64,000 nucleotides of DNA. It comes from Beroe forskalii. Its lineage: Eukaryota; Ctenophora; Nuda; Beroida; Beroidae. Under the pieces are notes generated by a model. It made no database searches, was not told the DNA's origin, and saw only the letters and a program-made list of their open reading frames with translations. The position numbers and the translations under genes were made by a program. This document shows positions 13,801 through 22,844 of the stretch, one piece after another (position 1 is the first letter of the stretch; the number at the start of each line of letters is the position of its first letter). The DNA lies in the NCBI GenBank assembly GCA_011033025.1, contig WFMF01000149.1, forward strand, positions 310,001-374,000, in the 5' to 3' direction.

Positions 13801-16800
13801 CTAGAAGGGCCTTTTTGAAAAGTTGTTAACAGCACCCTCCACCCATTCCAACCCTAACCCCGCCCCCTGCAGAGCGTTTGATTTCCGTAATCTGAAGATT
13901 CACGAAGCACTGCGTATCTTCCTGGAGACCTTCCGTCTGCCGGGAGAAGCACAGATCATCGAGAGGATCATGACCTGCTTCTCAGGGCACTGGATCGTGA
14001 GTGTTTATTGGAATTACAAGAGGTGTTGGGACTTTGAGAATTGAATAAAGAATTGATTGAAGACACGTTCGCTTACAAATGGCGGGCGTGTTTTTGTTTT
14101 CGGGAATCAGGACATAAACGTATACCTGGTGTATTTCAAAACCCGTTTTTTTATGGATTGCGAAATAATCATCTGCCCTGTTTCTACGCTGCAACGTAGG
14201 TACCATTTTTATCAATTTCTCCCAGGAGTCAGCTGGAACCCAATACACGAGTGGGTTTGCTAATGTGGACTCTGCCTTCATCCTCTCCTACGCTATCATC
14301 ATCCTAAACGTGGATCAGGTAAGGTGAATGTGCCTGATACACTCTAAACTCCACTTTTAGGATACCTGCCAATTTCCAATTAGTGGAGATTGAGATATTA
14401 CTCCGAACTACCCTGCTGCACTTAGTTATCCAAACTATTCTTATTATTCCACTAAGGTTCCATCCTGCGCCATTGGGCATAGATAGAATTGCATTGAACA
14501 AACCCTGAAGTTTTTCACAAATTGCTGATTGCTCATAACTTGTTTCAGCACAACAAAAACACAACTATAAAGAAGATGGACTGCGCTGCTTTCATCAAGA
14601 ACCAGCGAGGTCTCAATAACGACATGGACTTTCCTCCCGAAATGCTGCAAGACATCTTCAAATCCATCAGGTTTGAAATAAATTACCTTCCCAAACCTGT
14701 CGTATTAATTCTGCTACAAAATCCAATGCAGTTTGCAGTATGACTACCTATAATATGTTCTTTATGTTCTTTATGTTCTTGGGAACAAAGTAACTTTTGT
14801 TCTTTATGTTCTTGGGATTCAAGAACTTTTGCAATCAAAGGTCAGTGCGATAAAGATGAGATTAAGTTTCTGTGCTAACCTCCAAACATAATTCATCAAT
14901 TTTCCAGTGAGAACGAGATTAAGATGCCTGATGAGCACATGGGAGAGTTGAGGGAGTCCTACCGGTGGAAGGTCATGTTGAGGAGGCAGGAGGACGCTGT
15001 CTACTTGCCTTGCAGTCACCAGGTAACTACTGCTGGGTTTATTGAACTAAGGCAGAACTACTGCTTATTACTTTGTGAAATAACGAAAGATTGGCACTCC
15101 TTCATTTGCGTATCCCTCCCTTATATCCCCATCTAAACGCCCTCTATTCCCATTTTTACTCGTTTAATCAAACTTTATCAACCCCTCTTTCCTAGATTTC
15201 CCTCTACAACCGGACCCTCTTCTCCCTAATCTGGGGTCCCACTGTCGCAGCCCTCTCCTTTGTCTTCGACACAGCCCTCGACGACGACGTTACCGGCAAA
15301 TCCATCGACGGTTTCCACAAGTGTGCCAGTGTATCGGCTCACTACGGCCTCTCCGATGTGTTCGACAACCTGATCATCTCCCTCTGTAAGTTCACTGGTC
15401 TCCTAGCAACCGGAGAGAGTCCTGAAGCCATGACGGTGCAGTTTGGGAGCAATACGAAGTGTAGGCTCACAGCTCGGACTATGTTTACTCTGGCTCATAC
15501 TCACGGGGATATTCTGAGGGAGGGGTGGAAGAACATTCTGGAGTGTATTCTGCAGCTGTACAAGGCTAATCTGATGCCTAGCTCGCTCTACCAGGCCTTC
15601 GACTTCGTGCAGGGGCATGTACAGGTTGGAACTGGTTTTTATGAATTTAAAAACAGTTTGATAGATTCTGGTGAAATGAAAAAACTATTCACATTTATCT
15701 AGTGGGTTTTAACAGATCTAGAAATTCTTCATTCTATCAGGTGCAAATGGAGGAGAGATTGCCAGCCAAGCCTGACCAGGGTCTCTTCTCATCGATTTTC
15801 TCATTGCTCAATGCTGATACTACGGGAAGAGGACCAACCACCCAGGTGAATATTCGAGAGGGGGTGAAGTAGAACGAGTTTCTAGGTAAGGGGCAACAAA
15901 GGAGAGTAGAATTGGCTATTGAGTTATAGCGTCAGCGATGAATAGGCGATTTTTTGATCACAGATTTTGTCTAATTTAAGTTTGGTTTGGCCAATTAAAT
16001 GGCCTTAGTTATTTAAGTAAACGCTCAATTTCAAAAATACTTCCAAAGAAGTAACTATAAACAATTAAATCTACCTCAAATTTAATTTAAAGTTCAAAAT
16101 CTACTAAATCAGCACTTAAAGTCCTGGAAAATCCATAAATACGCAAGTAACTGAAAGCATTAGCATTGTCCATCGGGTTCTCATCAATCCTTCTCTGAAT
16201 AATAGCCCAAGAATTCCTCAGACGTCATCAGCCGATTATGAACATTGAAACCATGTTTCTAATTTTCACAAACCCTTGCCAACAAGCATCATCGAGTCCC
16301 TACACCCCTTCAGTGCTAACCTCTTTAATACTGCCCTCCTTCCTCTCCTTCATCTCCCCTCTCTCCCCTGTCTTCTCCCCCACACCCCCTGTTTTCTCCC
16401 CTCCTACCACGGTATCAAACTCCGTATCAGGCTGCGTCTCACCCCATTTCTCCTCCCCTTCCTCCTCTGTGTCAGCCTCCGAGCAGCCATTACACAGGAA
16501 CACCCTCCAGTACCATTTCAGTAGGATCAGGAAAAACACCACAAACGCGACCAGTAGACCTGTCAAAGGCTTGTAGATACACGACAGAAGGCCGTGTTTC
16601 TTGGGTTTTATCCGGGAGCAAGGTTTAGGTCTTTGGGAAAGGGTTTTTAAGGAGGAAGAGTTGCATGTTATGGTCTGTGTTTTGGTGTAGTCAAGCTCCC
16701 GTACCCCGTAACCTGGGTTGCACAGGATCCTCACCATGGTAACCCCATCAGCTCTCTCGTTCCTCATCACTTCACCGTTCTTTACTCGCACGTTCTCCAA

Positions 16801-19800
16801 ACATCGTGGTTCTTGGGTTAGAAACGCAACTTGGTCCAGGTCAATATGGCTTGCTCCCACACTACTTGACATGTTTGTTTCTGTGACGAGTAGCCAATCA
16901 TCTTCAGTCGAGTCGTTGCCCCTGATCGAAAACACGCATTCTTCCGCGGAATCCTCGTTGATTTTTATATCAAATTGTCGGTTATAACTCGTGATGTTCT
17001 CCTTTCGTCGGAGGAATACAAACTTCCAGCCATCAGGCCGTACTGTCCAATCCAAGCCCCATTCACCTCCAGGCAGTCCACCGTCGACCAGATTGATCCT
17101 CAGAGTATCTCTTTCTGCCATCTCGCCACCCCGAAACATCTCTTCCCATCTTTCATAAGAAACTGTCCAAAGATCAGCATCAGCACATTTCCTCCAACCT
17201 ACCTCGAAAACTTCCTCCCCTTCGTCGATGGTGAATGATTGCTCGCCCGCAACGAGACATTTATCAAATCGCCAGGATTTTGATTGAATCAGGAACCCTG
17301 TATCTTTGGCTTCAGTGAGAGTGTTCAAATCACCAATACAAGCATCCTCATCTTGTTCATCTTGTCCAGATGCCCCATCATCTTGTTCATCTTGTTCATC
17401 TTGTCCCGATACCCCATCATCTTTTCCATCTTGTCCAGATGCCCCATCATCTTGTTCATCATACCCAGATACCAGCAGTTCGTTGTGTTGTAGCAGGACC
17501 AGCAGCAGGACGATCATCTTGAGATCAACTGCTGCTGGCCTTTTGTTATTCATATCGCGAACCGGAGTGACAAAAGGACGAGACATGGCTATGTGACGCA
17601 TTTTCATTGACCAATCAGAGCGCGCGTTTACAATCTACTCGTACGCTGATTGGTTGATTTCAAAGGGACCTGTGGGTAAGATGATACGCTACGCAATTCA
17701 GAGTCATGTGTGAGAAATACGCTGGTATTTCGAAGAAAAAGGTGAAGCCTCTGCGTCCAAAGAGCTGGATGCTGACAATAAAATACTCTCGAATATATAA
17801 TATGTGAACTTTCTAGGTGAGAAAAGAACGCGTCACGCTGTCAAGTTTCTTTTTCTCTCTTTTTTGTTGTTTTTTAGAAAACTTCGTGACGTCACACGTT
17901 ATTGTTCTTAGATTTTTTGGTTTCTTCATTCTCTTCATTCCATTGATATGGTTCTTGGCTACAAAATCAGAAATCAAGCGTGACAAAATTAGAGCAATAT
18001 AATTGCTTGGGCTGATTCCGCCTCAAATCGCTTTTTGGGCCCCTCGTAAGGATGATTCCAAGAAGTTAACATCCATTTTTAATCCACGAATACCTCTCCG
18101 GCAAGATCCATTATCCCAGAAGATTGGACATTAGGTCATATGTTTGAACTACCTCAAATTAAACCATTTACCATGAAACTCATACCAAGGTCTTACTATT
18201 TAAAGATATAGCTAGAGCATTTAATGGATCCTTGGAATAGAAGTCACAGGCAAGAAACTGACTTGTTTCAACGATAATTCATTTTTTGGTCAATTATTTC
18301 GCACAGGTAAAAAAGATTAAACCTTTACCCCTAGATACAAACGTTTAGTTTTGGCGACTTAACGACCTAAATGACAACCTTTAAGCAGTTGAGCGACTGA
18401 CACTACCCTTCCCTAGAACTTGGTGCAGGAGTGCCAGCCTGGGTGTAGAAACTGTCTTATAGAAGACAGCAAATATCTGCAGGTTTTATTAAATTTTACA
18501 TCTTTAAACGATCAAATTCGGGGATTCTGGTGGTATTATGAAACATTTCAATTCGATTCTGAGAACTTTCTCACTCGCCAATCTCATTTGGGTTTAAATT
18601 TGACAGCAAATATCTGCAGGTTTCATTAAATTTTACAATATTATACGATCAAACTTGAAAATTCCTGTGGTATTATGAAACATGTCAATTCGATTCTGAG
18701 TGGTTTCTCACTCGCCAATCTCATTTGGGTTTACAAGTTTAAAAGTAGCAGTTTGCATCTGGAGGAAGTCCGCTTTTCAAAAGCCTATGTCCACTTTAGA
18801 ATGAAGAAGCTGCCAGCATTCCACCTTAAAATTCTAAATCTAAAAAGGTTTCTCCCGCAGGAGGATAGTTTGACAGAACTGGTACACTGGCTGATCCTGC
18901 TGTCTTCTGGGCCACAGACTCACGCTAAGAACAAGACAGAGTTCTCAGAGTACTCCAGCGTAGTCTTCATAGGTCAGTTCCTCTAGCAACGTGAGTAAGA
19001 GCAAATAAATGAGAGGGGCCATAAATTGGTTAATTAGGGAAGGTTCATAGGTTAGAGGGGCGGAGAGGATATAAAATTAGAGAAAACGAATGAAATAAGC
19101 ATATGGATAGAGAAGAATAGAAGAAGACTGCTAGATAAGTGTCTCATGATAAATTTAGTAGGCAGAGGAGTTTAAACCTTGGTTTTCGTGATACCATCAA
19201 ATAACTAAAATAACCTCCATCTTTCCTTCAGAGTTGTTGGCAACGGTTGTCCTTGAGAACAGAGACAGGTTGGGTAGACTGTGGGGTCCTGTCCACAACC
19301 ACCTCAATTCCCTGATAAGTCCTGCAACTTCTAATACTTTCCTTGTGGAAAGAGCCATTGTCACCCTCCTTAGACTAGGTGGGTAAGGGTTACTGATGAG
19401 CATAAGGATGATTCATCAATTCAATATTCGACGCCATGGTTGGATATGGCTGTTGGCAACTTTTAGACCACCCAATTTGTCACTAAATTAAGATTTCAAG
19501 TCCTACATTAATGCATTCTTTTTATTGAAATTCACGACAGAACGATGAAGGATATTTCACGAATGATATCATCTCATCTCACCCACTAATTTCCCCCTCA
19601 GCGGTGCGGATGGTGGGTAGAGAGCCCCACTCAGCCGGAGTTATCCACTCCACCATCATGCTACTACTCCTCAAACCTGGGGTAGCTCAGAAGAACAGTA
19701 CCAGCATCTGTCACGGTCTCTAGCACTGACTCACTGGGAGTGAGACAGAAACATCGAGTCAGGGAGGGAGTCCCCTACAACGTGGCTGGGAGTGGAGGAC

Positions 19801-22800
19801 GAGGATCAGATTAAAGTTCCCAAGTCAAAACACAACGTGCAGCCCCAAGCAGATATATCGCAATGGACCATTGAGTTCCCAGGCAAGGATGTTTAATACG
19901 CATTTTTTGAATACGGCAAAAAATACAATACGCGTATTTTTTTCAGATGCCAATACGTCGTACTTTTTTAACATCCTGGTTCCCAGGGGATGAAAAGACC
20001 AAGAATCAGCTTGAAGTTGGACTTCACAACGCCTTCTTCCACCACCAGCCGGCAGCCTTGGGGAAGGCTTGCGAAGCTCTGTCTCTGGTTATCCGAGACA
20101 GTGCCATAGTGAGATCAGCCACCTTCAACCTATGCGTGCACGCTGTGCGCGTGTTCGCGGAGACCTACAGCTCCGCGTGCAAAGACGAGGATGACAAGGA
20201 TCACGTGACGGGTCTGATTCAGCTGCTGGATCTCATGCACACCCTCCACACCCGAGCACTGAGTCTCTTCAAACCCCCGGCTGTGGAGGGACAGAAAGTG
20301 CCGCTTAGTGATACCTCCCTCCAACCTATAGTGGGGGAGGTGTGGGTGCTGTGCTGGTGTCCTCTGCTTCAGGGTAAGTTAGCCTTCAAAGTCTTCCTCT
20401 TCTTGAACCAAGAGTAGGGTGTACACTGTACAACTTATGATTGACAGTTTACGTATTAACCAAAAGTCTTTACGCCGCGCAAACTTACGCCGTGCACATA
20501 ACTGCAGTTCCAACTGTCAATGATATTTTACGCATTAACCAGAATTGTTCGTATCTACAGTTAATGACTAGATAACACCCCTATTACAGGTATAGCTCGA
20601 GTGTGTTGTGATCCTAGGAAGGATGTGAGACAGGCAGGGTTTACGTATCTCCAGCGAGCCCTGCTGGCTCATGATCTTAGAGCTTTAGCTGCTGTGGAGT
20701 GGGAGGCTTGCTTCAGACAGGTGACGTTCTGTGGTTTCAAAGGGTTCAGATTTTAATAGACTAAATGTTCAAACAGAAGTGTTAGACTTAAAGCTTTTTT
20801 GGACAATTTTCGTTTAATTCCATTTAATTTGATTTAATTTCGATTAATTCCTTCAGGTGATATTCCCTCTTCTTGCTCGACTCCTGGAACCCATCACATC
20901 AGATGTCAGTGCGTTGGAAGAGACGAGGATGAGAGCAGCTACCCTGCTCTGTAAGGCATTCCTCCAACACCTCAGTCCTCTGTTAGCCCTCCCTGGATTC
21001 ACGGACTTGTGGCTGGATATCCTGGACTTCATGGACAAGTACATTCACAGGTACTGGGACTTCGTCTTGTTCTTGCAGGACCTTCTTCCGTTTTAAAGTT
21101 TTAAACTTTACAACACTACTTTATACAATCAAATTCTTCCGTTTTATTTTCCGTATTTTTGTAATTAGACTGTAAAGTGTAAAACACTATTTCCATTTCT
21201 CTATTTCACAGTGGGAACAGTGATTTGCTGGGGGAAGCTATCCCGGAGAACTTGAAGAACATGCTGCTGGTGATGAGTAATGCTGCTGTGTTTGAGGAGG
21301 ATAATAATTATCTGGTGGAGCGGAACAGAGTCAACGAACAGAACCAAGTGACAGGTGAGCACTGAGCAGAACCAAGTGACAGGTGAGCACTGAGCAGAAC
21401 CAAGTGACAGGTGAGGACAGAGCAGAACCAAGTGACAGGTGAGCACTGAACAGAACCAAGTGACAGGTGAGCACTGAACAGAACCAAGTGACAGGTGAGC
21501 ACTGAACAGAACCAAGTGACAGGTGAGCACTGAACAGAACCAAGTGACAGGTGAGGACAGGGGATTCCTTCATGATTGATTGATTGATTGCAAACCCCGA
21601 TGGGCACCGCTAAAGGCTTCAAAAACTTTACATTATCAACGTCAGCTTTTGTTTGTCTGTGGTTTACACCTAATATTGGGTTCGGGCTTCAACTTCAAGT
21701 TGAAGTTTTTCAGCTTAACAAATGCATAGAATTTCAAATCTTCCCTCCAGTTACTGAACAGGTGTGTAGATAAGAATGTATGAATATATGATGAATGATA
21801 TATTGAAATATCACAAGAACACGACGTTTTAATTGTTACAATTGGAGATATGTTCGTAACAACTCTATTCGTCCTAATTCTGATTTAACTTGAAATTTAG
21901 TGTTTCACCTATTACTGAACAGCCCCTGGAGATACCACAAACAACGCTCTCTCATCACGTGGGATCATCGGCCGAGGAGGGGCTGAGAAAAGCTGTAAAA
22001 TCAGAGTCTGTAGTCACAGGTGGGATAAGTGGAGTTTTTAGTGTGTTGTTCGTGTGTTTTGTTGTGATATGTGCTGTTGTCGCATGGAAGAAACAAAAAC
22101 AAATCAAACCGCGTGTCATTGTGAATGATGAATGCTTTTCATTGTTAATTTGACGATTGTTCCCCTTTTTGAAGTACCCCAAATCTCGCTTATATGCCAG
22201 CACTTTTAATTTTATTTTATCTAACCCCATGGAAGTCAGTGTACTTTTCTTTGTGCTGATGCATGTAAAGCATAGTAATTGTACTTCTCAAACCCAGATC
22301 CCATATCCAGACCTGTGAGCAGCCCCATTCGAACTCTGCCACCCTCTCTGAAAAGCAACCCTCCAACGCTCCCTGGTCAAGCAACCTCCCTAGCCAAGCA
22401 ACCCTCCCTCCTTCTCTCCAAGCAACATTCCCCTCTCCGGGGAAGAGCAGGCCTCTTCCACCCACGTTGCAGGCAGCCGGACCGCCTCTTCCACCTCATC
22501 TCCTCAGCAGCACCCCTCCAAAACCACCACAATTCCATAGCAACGTAGCGTCTCCAATGCAGCCGTTCCCTAGCAACACTGGATCTCTGCCCACCTTCCC
22601 TAGCAACACTGGATCTCTGCCCACCTTCCCTAGCAACACTGGATCTCTGCCCACCTTCCCTAGCAACATAGCGCCTCCTCCCCTCCCCACTGAAGTGCAG
22701 CACCTGGTATCTGCAACTCCGACACTGGTACCAGGTAAGGTGGTGCGTCCCATCACTGAAATACCGACCCCTGTAAGGGTGAGTAGTGATACCACCCCAC

Positions 22801-22844
22801 TACCCCTCGAACCCTTGTCTTCCTACCTCACTAAAACAACGTGA
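803..22844 (+). CDS. GBF1: GBF1-type Arf guanine-nucleotide exchange factor (large Sec7 family), 5' end missing
   Basis: Large Arf-GEF that loads GTP on Arf at the cis-Golgi/ERGIC so that COPI coats form; the human protein is about 1,860 residues. Conserved blocks appear in the human order across about 31 exons: 803-921, 1214-1322, 1812-1872, 1995-2175, 2386-2500, 6021-6113, 6365-6499, 6775-6885, 8264-8444, 8816-8960, 9730-9868, 10707-10871, 12023-12099, 13018-13173, 13571-13682, 13873-13996, 14226-14318, 14549-14670, 14908-15022, 15196-15624, 15741-15845, 18417-18482, 18861-18972, 19232-19378, 19602-19882, 19987-20373, 20590-20720, 20857-21050, 21212-21354, 21923-22019 and 22298-22844. Nearly all junctions are GT-AG and phase-consistent. 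Exceptions: an unresolved phase between 12099 and 13018 (perhaps a missed exon), and frame breaks near 19720. The first visible exon begins inside the DCB domain, so the start codon is upstream of the window. A possible polyA signal (AATAAA) lies at 23601. Confidence 0.96.
949..1113 (+). repeat. 17-18-bp minisatellite in GBF1 intron
   Basis: About nine head-to-tail copies of a pyrimidine-rich unit (ctaattccttatctatc and variants) lie 28 bases after the exon ending at 921. The rest of this intron shows no other gene. Confidence 0.9.
2484..2695 (+). repeat. Degenerate tandem repeat starting at a GBF1 exon donor site
   Basis: Units of roughly 29-50 bp contain the string atatctcaaggttNgg. The first copy of this string is the end of the exon (2500) plus its GT donor, so the donor is copied about five times downstream. 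Nothing else is recognised in the 3.5-kb intron that follows except the array at 4.74-6.02 kb; 2.7-4.7 kb is AT-rich with no feature I can support. Confidence 0.85.
4740..6020 (+). repeat. About 66-bp minisatellite ending at a GBF1 3' splice site
   Basis: Roughly 20 copies of a unit containing cagaatttagaagctagtc and ccactttaactcctc, in longer (about 66 bp) and shorter versions arranged in a higher-order pattern. Each unit carries a pyrimidine-rich stretch followed by CAG, like an acceptor site. The last such stretch is the real acceptor of the exon that starts at 6021. Confidence 0.93.
7342..7392. repeat. Short palindromic CCAATCA...TGATTGG element, copy 1
   Basis: gaccaatca and tgattggtg stand as inverted ends around a GC-rich core in an otherwise AT-rich GBF1 intron (6886-8263). 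A closely similar element lies about 200 bases downstream. Confidence 0.75.
7555..7606. repeat. Short palindromic CCAATCA...TGATTGG element, copy 2
   Basis: Same organisation as the copy at 7342: ggaccaatcaacgtgcg at the left, ctcgtgctctgattggtc at the right. The core (ttacggtcaactcg) matches copy 1 closely. Confidence 0.75.
9862..10055 (+). repeat. Degenerate tandem repeat starting at a GBF1 donor site
   Basis: About ten diverged copies of a 17-22-bp unit like tagcaaaggtgagacct. The first copy is the end of the exon (9868) plus its GTGAGA donor. Confidence 0.85.
10617..10670 (+). repeat. Partial, decayed duplicate of the following GBF1 exon
   Basis: This stretch repeats, with differences, the acceptor and first about 45 bases of the exon at 10707 (caggtatct...ctagaagcactggt). 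Read in the exon's frame it reaches a TAG, so it cannot be a working alternative exon. Confidence 0.8.
11828..12030 (+). repeat. 28-bp minisatellite overlapping a GBF1 3' splice site
   Basis: Seven copies of a unit containing atgaaatgcttgcgcaggac. The last copy supplies the CAG acceptor and the first bases of the exon starting at 12023, so each unit carries an acceptor-like site. Confidence 0.92.
12135..12243. repeat. Inverted repeat (hairpin element) in GBF1 intron
   Basis: Two about 37-base arms (12135-12171 and 12207-12243) are near-perfect reverse complements sharing catgcgcggcgtaatcgt. The GC-rich arms stand out from the AT-rich surroundings, as for a small hairpin mobile element. The rest of 12.25-13.0 kb shows nothing I can assign, although an exon may be missing here. 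Confidence 0.85.
13018..15624 (+). CDS. GBF1: GBF1 catalytic Sec7 domain exons
   Basis: The Sec7 domain performs GDP/GTP exchange on Arf. The catalytic 'glutamic finger' is in FRLPGEAQ, with the Glu codon at 13946-13948. The second signature (NTDxHN in relatives) reads LNVDQHN across the junction 14318/14549. The residue matching human Met832, a brefeldin A contact, is Ile here (codon 14301-14303). The Ala after the catalytic Glu (human Ala795) is kept. Downstream, exon 15196-15624 carries the strongly conserved [19 protein letters not shown] and [11 protein letters not shown] segments that follow Sec7 (HDS1). Exon 13018-13173 holds the pre-Sec7 linker. Confidence 0.95.
15741..22844 (+). CDS. 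GBF1: GBF1 C-terminal HDS domains and proline-rich tail
   Basis: HDS1-3 exons needed for Golgi membrane targeting in this family, then a Pro-rich tail. Conserved strings: [12 protein letters not shown] and WCPLLQG (19987-20373), [12 protein letters not shown] (20590-20720), [11 protein letters not shown] and [15 protein letters not shown] (20857-21050), and [13 protein letters not shown] (21212-21354). The segment usual in vertebrates just after this point (Trp-rich, LWEITW) was not found. Exons 21923-22019 and 22298-22844 are chosen because their phases join without stops (phase 1, then phase 2). The last exon is Pro-rich with a 10-residue repeat ([10 protein letters not shown]) and ends at TGA 22842-22844. 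In exon 19602-19882 an in-frame TAG (19721) and a frame change are apparent. Confidence 0.85.
16300..17607 (-). CDS. Single-exon sushi-domain type I membrane protein, nested antisense in GBF1
   Basis: Uninterrupted 435-codon frame on the strand opposite GBF1, inside the intron 15846-18416. A later Met (residue 19, [12 protein letters not shown]) probably begins the true protein, because it directly precedes a hydrophobic signal peptide ([10 protein letters not shown]). Then come: an acidic [14 protein letters not shown] low-complexity repeat; a roughly 180-residue ectodomain I do not recognise, with N-glycosylation sequons (NIT, NDS, NMS); one sushi/CCP-like module of about 60 residues with the four-Cys pattern (CLENV, CNPGYG, TCNSSS, KPC); a transmembrane helix ([13 protein letters not shown]); and a charged Glu-rich cytoplasmic tail. 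Membrane topology, sequons and Cys spacing argue for a real protein. Its ligand and role are unknown. Confidence 0.75.
   Translation of the reverse strand: MKMRHIAMSRPFVTPVRDMNNKRPAAVDLKMIVLLLVLLQHNELLVSGYDEQDDGASGQDGKDDGVSGQDEQDEQDDGASGQDEQDEDACIGDLNTLTEAKDTGFLIQSKSWRFDKCLVAGEQSFTIDEGEEVFEVGWRKCADADLWTVSYERWEEMFRGGEMAERDTLRINLVDGGLPGGEWGLDWTVRPDGWKFVFLRRKENITSYNRQFDIKINEDSAEECVFSIRGNDSTEDDWLLVTETNMSSSVGASHIDLDQVAFLTQEPRCLENVRVKNGEVMRNERADGVTMVRILCNPGYGVRELDYTKTQTITCNSSSLKTLSQRPKPCSRIKPKKHGLLSCIYKPLTGLLVAFVVFFLILLKWYWRVFLCNGCSEADTEEEGEEKWGETQPDTEFDTVVGGEKTGGVGEKTGERGEMKERKEGSIKEVSTEGV
17612..17660. promoter_or_regulatory. CCAATCA palindromic element just upstream of the nested gene, copy 3
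   Basis: ccaatcagagcgcgcg and tacgctgattggttg form inverted ends like the copies at 7.34 and 7.56 kb. It begins 5 bases upstream of the nested gene's first ATG, so it could be a mobile element, a CCAAT-type promoter component, or both. The remaining 17.66-18.41 kb holds nothing else I can assign. Confidence 0.5.
18462..18735 (+). repeat. About 133-bp direct duplication including a GBF1 donor site
   Basis: Two copies begin gacagcaaatatctgcaggtt and end tctcatttgggttta. The first copy contains the end of exon 18417-18482 and its GT donor; the second (from about 18602) is a downstream duplicate with a few differences. Confidence 0.9.
19875..19987. mobile_element. Tiny intron-forming insertion with 9-bp target-site duplication (introner-like)
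   Basis: About 95 bases with imperfect terminal inverted repeats (CAAGGATGTT at the left, AACATCCTG at the right) are flanked by the 9-bp direct repeat GTTCCCAGG (19875-19883 and 19979-19987). Splicing from CAG|GCAAGG (19883) to CAG|GGG (19986/19987), a GC-AG intron of 104 nt, removes it and joins IEFPG to DEKTKNQ in frame. Confidence 0.8.
21339..21556 (+). repeat. 28-bp minisatellite copying a GBF1 donor site
   Basis: About eight copies of a 28-bp unit containing gaaccaagtgacaggtgag. The first copy is the exon end (21354) plus its GTGAGC donor, so each unit carries both an ACAG and a GTGAG. Translated on the - strand it gives a spurious repetitive frame. Confidence 0.93.
22567..22690 (+). 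repeat. 30-bp coding repeat in the GBF1 proline-rich tail
   Basis: Four in-frame copies encoding [10 protein letters not shown] (last one changed), nearly identical at DNA level, which implies recent expansion. Confidence 0.9.

Noticed and set aside
21201..21622. Three repetitive - strand frames of 80-109 codons
   Set aside because: They are translations of the 28-bp array in a GBF1 intron and overlap the GBF1 exon antisense.
22377..22795. Gly/Arg-rich - strand frames
   Set aside because: Shadows of the proline-rich GBF1 last exon.
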